DNA of 64,000 bases from Microbispora hainanensis (GTDB taxonomy: Bacteria; Actinomycetota; Actinomycetes; Streptosporangiales; Streptosporangiaceae): positions 1-64,000 of the forward strand of contig NZ_VIRM01000045.1 in the NCBI RefSeq assembly GCF_006874475.1, written 5' to 3'. This document shows positions 52,833 to 61,400 of the stretch, piece by piece. Position 1 is the first letter of the stretch. Each line of letters starts with the position of its first letter. The position numbers and the translations under genes were made by a program. The notes beneath the pieces were generated by a model that worked only from the letters and a program-made list of their open reading frames with translations, searched no databases and was not told where the DNA came from.

Positions 52833-53666
52833 TCAGCAGGGCTCCAGTGAGGGGAGACGGCCCGCGAAGAAGGCCGCCGGAGGCACGCCCATCAGGGTGC
52901 GGAACTCGGCGGTCATGTGGGACTGGTCGTAGAAGCCCTCGATCGCGGCGAGCTGCGCCCAGCGCGCGGTGTGGGCCCTGCCTCCAGCGAGCACTCTGCC
53001 TCCAGCGGGCCCCCTACCCCCTGCCAGCCCCCTGCCCTGGGCAAGCACCCTGCGCACGCGTTCGATCCGCTCCATGCGCTTGGGCGGCACGCCGACGCCG
53101 TCGCGGACGAGGTCGCGCATATGACGCTCGCTGACGGCCAGTCGCCGGGCGATGGCGGCGACGGGCTCGCGCCGTTGCCCGGCCTGGTCGCGCAGCGCCT
53201 GCGCGGTCGCCCGCACCAGCTCGCTGCGGGCCACGTCCGCGTTCGACCGGGCGGCGACCCGGGCCGGCAACGCCGCCTGAAGACGCCGGAGAACGTCCCT
53301 CACGTCGTCTCCCGGCGGGGCCGTCAGCCCCGCTGCGCCGTCCCACAGCTCCTCCAGGTCGACGACCCGGTCGACCAGCTCGGTCATCGGGACTCCGAAC
53401 AGGAGCCGGGCGGCGCCGGGACGCAGCCTGAGCCGCAGGCAGAGCGGGAAGTCCTTGCCCACGTGGTAGGAGGCGCGGGTGCGCGGCCCGGCCACCAGCA
53501 AGGTGCTGCGCGGCGCCGACGTCGTACGGAAGATCAGCGAGGTGTCCGCATCGGGAAGGTGGACGAGCGGCGTCCCCCCGGCCGGCGCGCAGGCCCTCAC
53601 GGAGGTGATCTCGCTGACCAGCCGGCGCAACGGGACCGGCACGGTCACGGGGACTTCGAGGGGCAT
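52833..53666 (-). CDS. AraC-family regulator with Gly-Arg-rich insertion
   Basis: 277 aa. N-terminal sensor domain (HLPDADTSLIFRT, PLCLRLRLRPGAARLLFGVP) and C-terminal AraC HTH pair: AIARRLAVSERHMRDLVRDG and IEGFYDQSHMTAEFRTLMGV. Between the two HTHs (residues about 209-230) lies AQGRGLAGGRGPAGGRVLAG, an insertion encoded by repeats that lengthens the linker helix. Divergent from the NmrA-like gene, its likely target. Confidence 0.85.
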   Translation of the reverse strand: MPLEVPVTVPVPLRRLVSEITSVRACAPAGGTPLVHLPDADTSLIFRTTSAPRSTLLVAGPRTRASYHVGKDFPLCLRLRLRPGAARLLFGVPMTELVDRVVDLEELWDGAAGLTAPPGDDVRDVLRRLQAALPARVAARSNADVARSELVRATAQALRDQAGQRREPVAAIARRLAVSERHMRDLVRDGVGVPPKRMERIERVRRVLAQGRGLAGGRGPAGGRVLAGGRAHTARWAQLAAIEGFYDQSHMTAEFRTLMGVPPAAFFAGRLPSLEPC

Positions 53667-53753
53667 GGCCTCACGTTACCCAGCGGCGCCGGGACGCTGA
53701 CCGTGCCGAAAGTTCCTATAGGTCACGGCACCGGCGCTGACATGGTGGTGACC

Positions 53754-54602
53754 ATGATCCTTGTGACGGGTGCGACGGGCACCATCGGCAGTGAGACGGT
53801 CCGCCTGGTGGCGGCCATGGGCGAGCGGGTGCGGGCGATGACCCGGGACCCCGCGGCGATCACGCCTGCGCCGGGCGTGGAGGTCGTGCGGGGCGACTTC
53901 GGCGAGCCGGATTCCCTGGCGCGGGCGGCGGACAAGGCGGAGGCGCTCTTCCTGCTCAGTGCCCCGGGGCCGCGGCTGGCGGAACACGATGAGGCGATGC
54001 TGGCCGCGGCCCGTGCCGCCGGTGTCGGCAGGGTGGTGAAGGTGTCGGCCATCGGCACGGGCCGCGACACCGAGGCATGGGTCGGCGACTGGCATCTGCC
54101 GGGAGAGCTGGCCGTGCGAGCCGGCGGCCTGCGATGGACGATCCTGCGCCCGTCGAGCTTCGCCTCCAACGCGCTTCGCTGGGCCGGTCACATCCGTCGC
54201 GGAGAGCCGGTCCCGAACACGACGGGGACCGGCAGGCAAGGCGTCGTCGACCCCCGTGACATCGCCGAAGTCGCCGTGCGGGCGTTGACGTCGGACGATC
54301 ACGCGGGCCGCGTGCTCACGCTGACCGGGCCGGAACTGCTGAGCGTCCCCGACCAGGCCGCGATCCTGGGCGAGGCCGTCGGGCGCCGCGTCACGACCGC
54401 CGACGTGCCGTTGGAGGTCTACCGGGAGCAGATGCTCGCCGCCGGAGCCGATCCCGCCTTCGCCGAGATCGCGGTCAACGGCTCCAGGCTTGTCGCCCAG
54501 GGCGGCAACGCCGTCATCAGCGAGGATGTGGCACGCGTGCTCGGCCGCGCGCCCCGCGCGTTCTCCGCCTGGGCACACGATCATCGCGGCGCGTTCGCCT
54601 GA
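53754..54602 (+). CDS. NmrA-like NAD(P)H-binding oxidoreductase
   Basis: 282 aa atypical SDR. Cofactor loop ILVTGATGTIGSETVRL, RAMTRDP, VVRGDFGEPDSL, RWTILRPSSFASNAL. Resembles quinone-reductase/NmrA proteins that use or sense NADPH. Starts at ATG 53754; ATG 53742 is possible. A palindrome CCTATAGG lies at 53715-53722 between it and the divergent AraC gene. Confidence 0.87.
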   Translation: MILVTGATGTIGSETVRLVAAMGERVRAMTRDPAAITPAPGVEVVRGDFGEPDSLARAADKAEALFLLSAPGPRLAEHDEAMLAAARAAGVGRVVKVSAIGTGRDTEAWVGDWHLPGELAVRAGGLRWTILRPSSFASNALRWAGHIRRGEPVPNTTGTGRQGVVDPRDIAEVAVRALTSDDHAGRVLTLTGPELLSVPDQAAILGEAVGRRVTTADVPLEVYREQMLAAGADPAFAEIAVNGSRLVAQGGNAVISEDVARVLGRAPRAFSAWAHDHRGAFA

Positions 54603-54654
54603 ATCCCGAGGCCGCAAGACCGCCGTGCTACCGGCGCGTGCGGCGGACCGGCGG

Positions 54655-55590
54655 CTACCCGCGCCGGCGGCGGGGGCGCGGGCGGCGGGCGGAGACCCCT
54701 CCCGGCGCCGCGGCCGGGCCGGTCTGTGTGGCCGGCCAGTGCGCCGGGCGGGCGAGGGCCGGGGGCAGCTTCGTGGCGGCGTCTCCCCTGGCCGCGTTCA
54801 CCTGGACCTGGGTGAGGAAGACGCTCCCTGTGAGATCGGCGCCGCCGAGATCGGCTCCGCGCAGGTCCGCCCCGATGAGGTCCGCGCCACGCAGGTCCGC
54901 CCCGCGCAGATCGGCCCCGATGAGGTAGGCGCCCCTCAGGTTCGCGCCGCGCAGATCGGCTCCCCGGAGCCGGGCGCCGATGAGGTCGGCTCCCCTGCGG
55001 TCGGCGGCGGCACGGCCCCCGGCCGACGCCCGCACCAGCTCACTCGTCCGCAGCAGCAGCACGTTGACCTTGTCGCGGTGGGCGGCGACGTCCACCCCCA
55101 GCAGGTCGCCGGGGGTGCCCGTGGCCAGGCGTTCGGTCTCCTCGAACGCGGCGCGCAGCTCGGCGTGGATCGGGCGGGTCACCGGCAGGGACATCGCCTC
55201 GTCCAGATACCACAGCAGCTCGTGCAGGTGCCGTACGACCGGGAAGACCTCGAACATCTGCGCCGCGATCCCCGGATCGTCACGCCAGCTGCGGCCGAAG
55301 GTGACCTGCGAGACCTTCTGACCCGCCCCGAAGCAGTCGTAGACGGTGCAGCCGGGAAAGCCGCTGTCACGCAGGCGCGCGTGGATGCCGCAGCGGAAGT
55401 CGTCGCGCAGGTTGGGGCACGGCCGCCCGGCGTCCTTACTGATCGCGAAGTCGGCCGAGGCGGCGAAGGGCAGCGCGACGCAGCACAGCCCGAAGCAGTT
55501 CGCGCAGTCGGCCCGCAGCGCGGCCCGCCCGTCGCCGGGGCCGGCCGATGCCGTGGCGCGGGCGTCCCCGTGGTCGTGCGTGTCGGGCAC
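54655..55590 (-). CDS. Pentapeptide-repeat protein with Cys-rich N-terminal domain
   Basis: About 311 aa. Residues 1-170 carry many Cys: [44 protein letters not shown], resembling Fe-S/zinc CxxC clusters of YkgJ type. Residues about 215-270 are about 11 pentapeptide repeats ([15 protein letters not shown]), which form a right-handed quadrilateral beta helix. Some pentapeptide proteins mimic DNA and protect gyrase; the Cys domain makes a redox or metal role possible. GTG start preceded by GAGGAG. Confidence 0.82.
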   Translation of the reverse strand: MPDTHDHGDARATASAGPGDGRAALRADCANCFGLCCVALPFAASADFAISKDAGRPCPNLRDDFRCGIHARLRDSGFPGCTVYDCFGAGQKVSQVTFGRSWRDDPGIAAQMFEVFPVVRHLHELLWYLDEAMSLPVTRPIHAELRAAFEETERLATGTPGDLLGVDVAAHRDKVNVLLLRTSELVRASAGGRAAADRRGADLIGARLRGADLRGANLRGAYLIGADLRGADLRGADLIGADLRGADLGGADLTGSVFLTQVQVNAARGDAATKLPPALARPAHWPATQTGPAAAPGGVSARRPRPRRRRG

Positions 55591-55727
55591 CGTGCCTGAT
55601 CTCCTCGTGTTCCGTGGGCGCGCGGCCGCTCGCCGTCCCGCTAGAACGTATCCCACCGAACGCACGCAGTGCGCCCGGCGGCCGGCCCCTGTGAGGCGGC
55701 CGCCCGCCGGGCGCGAGGGGGCACGGG

Positions 55728-56474
55728 TCACACGGCCACGCGGCCGCCGTCCACGTGCAGGGTCGTGCCGTGGACGAAGCTCGCCCGCGGCGAGGCCAGG
55801 AACACGATGGCCTCGGCGATCTCCTCGGGGCTCGCGGCGCGTCCGGCGGGCCCGCCCAGCGCGAGGTCGTCGAGGTCCCCGCCCATGGGAGCGGTGCCCT
55901 CGGTGCGCGTCGGGCCGGGGCTCACCGCGTTGACCCGTACGCCCCGGGGGCCGAACTCCGCCGCCCAGGACTTCGTCAGGAGCACCATCGCGGCCTTGCT
56001 CGACCCGTACAGGCTCATGCCGGCGAGGCCGAACTCCGCGACCATCGTGGTCACGTTGACGATCGCGCCGTTGCCCCGGCCGGCCATGGCCGGGGCGAGT
56101 TCGGCGACCAGGAAGTAGGGAACCTTGACGTTCAGGTCGAAGACCGCGTCGAAGTCCCGTTCACTCGTCTGGGCCGTGGGCCCGAACGGGTAGATCCCGG
56201 CGTTGTTCACGAGCACGTCCACGTGCCCGAGCAGCGCGGTCGCGCTCCTCGCCAGAGAACGCGCCGACGCCTCGTCGCGTAGGTCGGCCCGCACGAAGTG
56301 GGCCTCGCCGCCGAGAGCGCGGATCTCCTCGGCCGCCTCCTCGCCCCGCGTCTCGTCGCGGCCGGACAGCACGACCCGGGCGCCGAGCCGGGCCAGCGCC
56401 CGGGCGGTCGCCCGCCCGATGCCGCTGGTGCCCCCCGTTATCAGCGCGCCTGTTCCCGGCAGTTCTGCGGTCAT
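55728..56474 (-). CDS. SDR-family oxidoreductase
   Basis: 248 aa classical [16 protein letters not shown] cofactor loop, [11 protein letters not shown], catalytic [10 protein letters not shown] with intact Tyr-x3-Lys, PGPTRTEG. Full length, unlike the atypical SDR at 519. ATG at 56474 with GAGGTGG upstream. Lies 213 bp downstream of the LysR gene on the same strand. Confidence 0.9.
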   Translation of the reverse strand: MTAELPGTGALITGGTSGIGRATARALARLGARVVLSGRDETRGEEAAEEIRALGGEAHFVRADLRDEASARSLARSATALLGHVDVLVNNAGIYPFGPTAQTSERDFDAVFDLNVKVPYFLVAELAPAMAGRGNGAIVNVTTMVAEFGLAGMSLYGSSKAAMVLLTKSWAAEFGPRGVRVNAVSPGPTRTEGTAPMGGDLDDLALGGPAGRAASPEEIAEAIVFLASPRASFVHGTTLHVDGGRVAV

Positions 56475-56687
56475 CTCTTCCACCTCTGCTGATTCACTGA
56501 TCCTTCGGACCGGCCGCCGAGCGAGGCGACCGGGTGCGCAGGGTGCAAGCCCGGGCCGGGTGCGGAACTTCCGGAACGTCCATAGCGGCGGCCGATGGCC
56601 GCCATCAGGCCTTCCTCTGGCCCGCCTCAATGGCCTTCGAGGTGACCTCCGCGGCCGTCGGGATGGGGTACGGAGGTTCTGCGGCGG

Positions 56688-57599
56688 TCATCCCGCGCCG
56701 CCCGGATCGCGGAAGGCCGCGATGAAGTCGGCCAGATCACGGCGGCGCGAGCTCGACGGCCACACCGCCCACGTACGCCGGATCAGCGGGTGACCGGCCA
56801 GGGCCGACCACGCGACGGCCGGAGGCAGCGGCTGCGGCCACCTCGGCGGCGCCAGCGCGAACCCCCTGCCCGTGCTCACGGCGGCGAGCTTGACCTCCGC
56901 GATCAGCTCCTGCCCCTCGGGGGCGGCAGAGCCGAGGTCCAGGCCGTGGCTACGCAGGATCGCGGCCAGCTCGTCGAACCAGGCGGGGCTGCCGGAGCGC
57001 GGGAAGCCCACCCATTCCAGCCCGGTGAGCTCCTCCAGGCGGATGCCGTCGGGGCCGCGCAGCTCGGCGGCCCGCTCGGCCGCGAGGAGCACGCCAAGCC
57101 GCTCCCTGGAGACGAGCATCGCGTCGAACTCCTGCCCGGGCGGGCGCTCCCTGAGCAGGCCCACGTCGAGCTCGCCGGCCTGCAGTGCGGCCAGTTGCGC
57201 CGCCGTGGACAGATGACGAGCCTGCACGCGGGTGCCGGGGTGGGCAACGGCGAGCTGCTCCAGCGGCGGTCCGAGCAGGTCGGACGGCAGCTCAAGGGGA
57301 ATCCCCACGCGCAGGACCCCGCCGTCCCCGCTCGCGTACGCGGCCATGGTCCGCAGTGCCCGGTCGTGCCGGGCGAGCACGGCGCGCGCCTCGGCGAGCA
57401 GCGTCGTCCCGGCCTCGGTCGGCCGGACTCCGGCGCTGCTGCGGATCAGCAGCTTCACCCCCAGGCGGCGCTCCAGCATGCCGACGGTCTGGGACAGCGC
57501 GGGCTGGCTCAGGTGCAGCCGCCGCGCCGCGGCCGACATGCCGCCCTCCTCGGCCACCACGACGAACGCCCGCAGTTCCCGCAGTTCCATGCCCGCCAT
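56688..57599 (-). CDS. LysR-family transcriptional regulator
   Basis: 303 aa. N-terminal HTH MELRELRAFVVVAEEGGMSA and SQPALSQTVGMLERRLG, linker, then a periplasmic-binding-like effector domain (LRVGIPLELPSDLLGPPLEQL). GGAGGG precedes the ATG at 57599; MEL at 57590 is possible. Divergent from the TetR gene and upstream of the SDR, which is a plausible target. Confidence 0.9.
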   Translation of the reverse strand: MAGMELRELRAFVVVAEEGGMSAAARRLHLSQPALSQTVGMLERRLGVKLLIRSSAGVRPTEAGTTLLAEARAVLARHDRALRTMAAYASGDGGVLRVGIPLELPSDLLGPPLEQLAVAHPGTRVQARHLSTAAQLAALQAGELDVGLLRERPPGQEFDAMLVSRERLGVLLAAERAAELRGPDGIRLEELTGLEWVGFPRSGSPAWFDELAAILRSHGLDLGSAAPEGQELIAEVKLAAVSTGRGFALAPPRWPQPLPPAVAWSALAGHPLIRRTWAVWPSSSRRRDLADFIAAFRDPGGAG

Positions 57600-57692
57600 G
57601 ACACCCTCCCGTGAGCGGCGCGGCGCGAGCGGCCGGCGCCTGCCCCGTGACCCGGGCCGATCCGCATCGTGCGAGCGGCGTACACTTTCGGG

Positions 57693-57712
57693 ACTGGACG
57701 ATTTGGTCCAGT
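57693..57712. promoter_or_regulatory. TetR operator, site 1
   Basis: ACTGGACGATTTGGTCCAGT, a near-perfect dyad with 7-bp arms, 85 bp upstream of the TetR start. It shares the TGGACGA..nGTCCA core with site 2 ahead of the sensor kinase. Confidence 0.7.
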
Positions 57713-57796
57713 CTGTGGTGGTATGTCGCAATTGTCAAGGTTGCTCCTCCGGTATGGCCCCGGCAGGGCTGCTGCGGCCGAAGGTGGGGTTGTCAC

Positions 57797-58456
57797 ATGG
57801 CGGTTCGAGGGCCGGAGAAGGGTTCTGCGAGGCTCACCGCACGCGGCGCGGCCACTCGCCGGCGCATCGTCGCGACCGCCGCGGACCTCATGTTCCGGCA
57901 GGGAGTGGCGGCGACGCCCCTCGATCAGGTGGTGGACGCCTGCGGCATCAGCAAGTCGCAGCTCTATCATTACTTCCCGGACAAGGACGCGCTGGTCACC
58001 GAGGTGATCGCGATGCGGGAGCACCTCATGGTCTCCGCACAGAAACCGCAACTCGAGCAGGTGCGCTCGATGCGGGATCTCGAACGGTGGCGCGATTCCC
58101 TGCTGACGGGCCTTCGGGAGCGCGGCCTGCCCTACAAGTGCCCGATCGGCTCGCTGGCCAACGAGCTGTCCAGCCGCTGCGACGACGCCCGCCAGTCGCT
58201 GGCAGGGATCTTCGGCGCTTGGCAGGGGCTGATCGCGGACGGCCTCGCGCGGATGCGCGAGGCCGGCGAACTGGATCCCGGGGCGGACCCGGAAGAACTC
58301 GCCGTCGCGGTCATCGCCGCCCTGCAGGGGGGCTACCTGCTCGCCGAGACGATGCAGGACGAACAGCCCTTCGTGGTCGCCCTCGACATGGCATTCGACC
58401 ACGTGAAAGCCCACGTCAAGACTCCTGTCGCCGATTTGACACAATCGGACAACTGA
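57797..58456 (+). CDS. TetR-family transcriptional regulator
   Basis: 219 aa. HTH LDQVVDACGISKSQLYHYFP with preceding RRRIVATAADLMFRQGVAAT; C-terminal domain with LPYKCPIGSLANELS. Start ATG 57797 with AAGGTGGGG upstream. Identical-type palindromes lie upstream of this gene and between it and the next, so it probably represses both itself and the sensor kinase. Confidence 0.9.
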   Translation: MAVRGPEKGSARLTARGAATRRRIVATAADLMFRQGVAATPLDQVVDACGISKSQLYHYFPDKDALVTEVIAMREHLMVSAQKPQLEQVRSMRDLERWRDSLLTGLRERGLPYKCPIGSLANELSSRCDDARQSLAGIFGAWQGLIADGLARMREAGELDPGADPEELAVAVIAALQGGYLLAETMQDEQPFVVALDMAFDHVKAHVKTPVADLTQSDN

Positions 58457-58463
58457 CAGCAAA

Positions 58464-58481
58464 GTGGACGAAATCGTCCAC
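58464..58481. promoter_or_regulatory. TetR operator, site 2
   Basis: GTGGACGAAATCGTCCAC is a perfect palindrome with 8-bp arms around AA, located 8 bp after the TetR stop and 49 bp before the sensor-kinase start. Matches site 1 in the core. Confidence 0.7.
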
Positions 58482-58529
58482 TCTGCCTTGGTGGTGGCCC
58501 ACTGGGGGCGGCAGGAAATGGTGAGGCCG

Positions 58530-59834
58530 ATGCGGTTCCTGCACTCGATGCAGGCGCGGTATACGACAGCGGCGACGGCGCTGTTATTCCTGCTCACGGC
58601 CTTGGGCGGCGTGAGCCTGGACCTGGCCGTCCGCTACAGGATCGAGGACCGGGTGTTCTTCGACGCCGAGCAGGTCGCCGCCCGGTGGAGCGCGCAGGTG
58701 CGCAACGGCGCACTGCCGCACCCCGCCTCCGGCGCCATCGACCTGGTCCAGCTGGTGGACGCCCAGGGCAGGATCCTGGTCGCCAGCCCGGGCGCGGCAG
58801 GGCGGCCGCGGCTGAGCATGCTCCGGCCCCCGGCCGACGACCGGCTCCAACGGCGCGTCGAGTGCCACCCGGGCAAGCCGTGCATCCTGCTCATGGCCAA
58901 CCGGGTGTCACCGGCCCCCGATGCCCCTGTCGTCTACGCCGGCACGGTCGAGTCACCCCTGTGTGCGACGCACCGCCTCGAATACCTCATCGGAGGGGCC
59001 GGGCTCCTCATCGTCCTGTCGGGCGCCCGCCTGATGTGGTGGATCGTCGGCCGGGCGCTGCGCCCGGCCGAGCAGCAGTGTCAGCTCGCCTCCGTCGCCT
59101 CCCACGAGCTCAGGACACCGATCACCGGGCTGCGGCTGCAACTGGAGGAGGCGCTGCTCCACCCCGATCACGTCGACCCCCGCGACACCATCCGGGGAGC
59201 GCTGTCGGCCGCCGGCCGCCTGGAGGCCATCGTGCAGGACCTGCTGGTGATGACCCGGCTACGCGACGGCCGGCCGGAGCCGCACGAGCCGATCGACCTC
59301 GCGGCGCTGGTCACCGCAGAGGTGGACACCCATTTCGGTGGCACGCCGGTGAAGGTCTGCACGGCCGGGGACGTGTGGGTGCACGGCTCGCGGATCCAGC
59401 TGATCCGGCTGATGGGCAACCTGCTGAGCAACGCGCGGCGGCACGCGGAGACCGGCGTCACGGTCTGTGTCGCATCCGCCGACGGCCGGGCGGTCGTCAC
59501 GGTGACCGACGATGGGAACGGCATCGCGCGCGCCGACCGCGAGCGGGTCTTCGAGCGGTTCACCCGCCTGGACGAGGGGCGGCGCCGGGACTCCGGCGGC
59601 ACCGGGCTGGGACTTGCGATCTCCCGCGACATCGCCCACGCCCACGGCGGAACGCTGCGGATCGAGGACTCCCCACTCGGAGCGCGGTTCGTCCTCCGGC
59701 TGCCGCTCTTCGACCGGAACGCGATCGACAGGCGGCGTTTCACCCGTCCCGAGCGGACGGACCACAGGCCGGACCCCGGGCGGGAGGCCGGACCGGACCT
59801 CGGGCCGGGGCTGGAGCCGGGGCCGGACCGCTGA
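58530..59834 (+). CDS. Orphan sensor histidine kinase
   Basis: About 434 aa. TM1 (TAATALLFLLTALGGV), external sensor of about 130 residues with Cys pairs, TM2 (LIGGAGLLIVLSGARLMWWI), then H-box VASHELRTPITGL, N-box LMGNLLSNARRHAE, G1 TDDGNGIA, F-box FERFTRLD, G2 GGTGLGLAIS. No HAMP domain is obvious. A Pro/Gly/Asp-rich tail of about 30 residues ends the protein. No response regulator is adjacent. Start uncertain: ATG 58530 or 58518. Confidence 0.85.
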   Translation: MRFLHSMQARYTTAATALLFLLTALGGVSLDLAVRYRIEDRVFFDAEQVAARWSAQVRNGALPHPASGAIDLVQLVDAQGRILVASPGAAGRPRLSMLRPPADDRLQRRVECHPGKPCILLMANRVSPAPDAPVVYAGTVESPLCATHRLEYLIGGAGLLIVLSGARLMWWIVGRALRPAEQQCQLASVASHELRTPITGLRLQLEEALLHPDHVDPRDTIRGALSAAGRLEAIVQDLLVMTRLRDGRPEPHEPIDLAALVTAEVDTHFGGTPVKVCTAGDVWVHGSRIQLIRLMGNLLSNARRHAETGVTVCVASADGRAVVTVTDDGNGIARADRERVFERFTRLDEGRRRDSGGTGLGLAISRDIAHAHGGTLRIEDSPLGARFVLRLPLFDRNAIDRRRFTRPERTDHRPDPGREAGPDLGPGLEPGPDR

Positions 59835-60007
59835 CGACCGGTGACCGGCGGCGGGCGCGCCCACTCCGCCTGGCACCCCACACCTCATCACACCGCTCAT
59901 CACACCGCCCACCAGGCCGCCCACCAGGCCGTACGTGCCCTCGGCCAGGTGCGGCGCTCCCCGGGAGAGGTTGGCCGGGAAAATTCTTCAAAAAAATCCG
60001 GGAGGCG

Positions 60008-60033
60008 TGTCGATCCGGGGGCGTCCCGTTCGA
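60008..60033 (+). promoter_or_regulatory. Candidate ECF42-type promoter for module 3
   Basis: TGTCGA (60008-60013), 17 nt, CGA (60031-60033), 54 nt before the DUF998 start. Best match of the three to the ECF42 target consensus I know (TGTCGA / CGA[CT]). Confidence 0.65.
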
Positions 60034-60086
60034 GGAGTGGGTGAAGGGCCGGGAGGGACCGGCCCCCGCCGGAGGGAAAACCACCC

Positions 60087-60773
60087 ATGACCACCGCCGC
60101 CCACGCCACCGCCGCGCACGCCACCACTGGCCACGCCGCCGCCGCTCCCACGTGCGACCGGGAGACCAGCGTCACCCGCAGCCTCCTCGGGTACGGCGTG
60201 ATCGCCGGCCCCGTCTACATCGGGGTGTCGCTGGCCCAGGCACTGACCCGGGACGGATTCGACCTGACCCGGCACGCCTGGAGCCTGCTGGCCAACGGCG
60301 ACCTCGGCTGGATCCAGATCGCGAACTTCGTGCTGGCCGGGGCGATGACCGTCGCCTTCGCCGCGGGCCTGCGCCGGGCCCACGGAGGCGGCTGGGCCCC
60401 CCGTCTGCTGGCCGTCTACGGCCTGAGCCTGCTGGCGGCCGGGGCCTTCCGGGCCGACCCGGCGGGCGGCTTTCCCCGCGGCGTGCCGGCGGGCGAGGTG
60501 AGCTGGCACGGCATCGCCCACCTGGCCTCCGGCGGCATCGGGTTCTCCTGCCTGGTCGCGGCCTGCTTCGTCCTCGCCCGCCGCTTCGCCCGGCGCGGGC
60601 AGACGGCCTGGGCGTGGAGTTCGCGGGCCACCGGCGCGCTGTTCGCGGCCGGTTTCCTGGCCGTAGCCTCGGGGGCGGGCGCCGCCTGGGCCACCCTCGC
60701 CTTCGTCGGAGCCGTCGTGCTCGGCTGGGCCTGGATCGGCGCCCTGGCCCTGCACACCTACCGGAACGCCTGA
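60087..60773 (+). CDS. DUF998 membrane protein (module 3)
   Basis: 228 aa, about six membrane helices after an Ala/His-rich N-terminal tail (AAHATAAHATTGHAAAAP). DUF998 core: GPVYIGVSLAQALTRDGFDL, HAWSLLANGDLGWIQ, and HGIAHLASGGIGF. DUF998 genes recur in ECF42 operons. GGAGGG precedes the ATG. First gene of the module 3 operon. Confidence 0.85.
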   Translation: MTTAAHATAAHATTGHAAAAPTCDRETSVTRSLLGYGVIAGPVYIGVSLAQALTRDGFDLTRHAWSLLANGDLGWIQIANFVLAGAMTVAFAAGLRRAHGGGWAPRLLAVYGLSLLAAGAFRADPAGGFPRGVPAGEVSWHGIAHLASGGIGFSCLVAACFVLARRFARRGQTAWAWSSRATGALFAAGFLAVASGAGAAWATLAFVGAVVLGWAWIGALALHTYRNA

Positions 60774-60823
60774 CCCGTCCCGCATTCGCCTGATAGACCA
60801 GTGATCCCAGAAGGAGACCACCG

Positions 60824-61195
60824 ATGCGTTACATGATTCTGCTCAAGGCCGCCCAGCCCGACACCCCGCCGCCGGACGACCTCATGGAGGCGATCATGAA
60901 GCTGGGTCAGGAGGCCACCGTCGCCGGTGCGCTGCTCGACACCGCCGGGCTGGCCCCCAGCGCGTCCGGGGCGAGGGTGCGCCTGGCCGAGGGCGCGCTC
61001 AGCGTGACCGACGGCCCGTTCACCGAGTCCAAGGAACTGATCAGCTACGCCCTCTACGACGTGCGGTCGAAGGAGGAGGCGATCGAGTGGGCCGCGCGCT
61101 TCATGCGCCTGCACCGCGACCTGTGGGCGGGCTGGGAGGGCGAGGCCGAAGTGGTGAAGGTGCTCGGCCCCGAAGACTTCGCCCCGCCGGCCTGA
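60824..61195 (+). CDS. YCII-related DGPF-domain protein (module 3)
   Basis: 123 aa. MRYMILLKAAQPDTPPPDD start, signature VTDGPFTESKELISYALYDV, and a C-terminal helix with AARFMRLH. AAGGAGACCACCG precedes the ATG. Sits between DUF998 and the ECF42 gene, 206 bp before the latter. Confidence 0.9.
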   Translation: MRYMILLKAAQPDTPPPDDLMEAIMKLGQEATVAGALLDTAGLAPSASGARVRLAEGALSVTDGPFTESKELISYALYDVRSKEEAIEWAARFMRLHRDLWAGWEGEAEVVKVLGPEDFAPPA

Positions 61196-61324
61196 GCCGT
61201 TTCGACAGCCGTTTCGACCCGGGTCACTCCCCACCCGGGTCACTCCGGATCCGAGCATCTGTCACGATCGGCCCGGCCGGAACGATCCGGCCGGTACCCT
61301 GCCACCTGGCTCTCCCACCCGAGC

Positions 61325-61380
61325 CCTGCCACCTCAGTCCTGCCACTTCAGTCCTGCCACTTCAGCCCTGCGACCTGACC
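61325..61380 (+). repeat. 14-nt tandem repeat, four copies
   Basis: Units of CCTGCCACTTCAGT type at 61325, 61339, 61353 and 61367, with few differences. They separate the DGPF and sigma genes of module 3, a position where genes of modules 1 and 2 overlap directly. Probable slippage expansion. Confidence 0.8.
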
Positions 61381-61400
61381 CCCTGTGAGCCAAGCACCCG

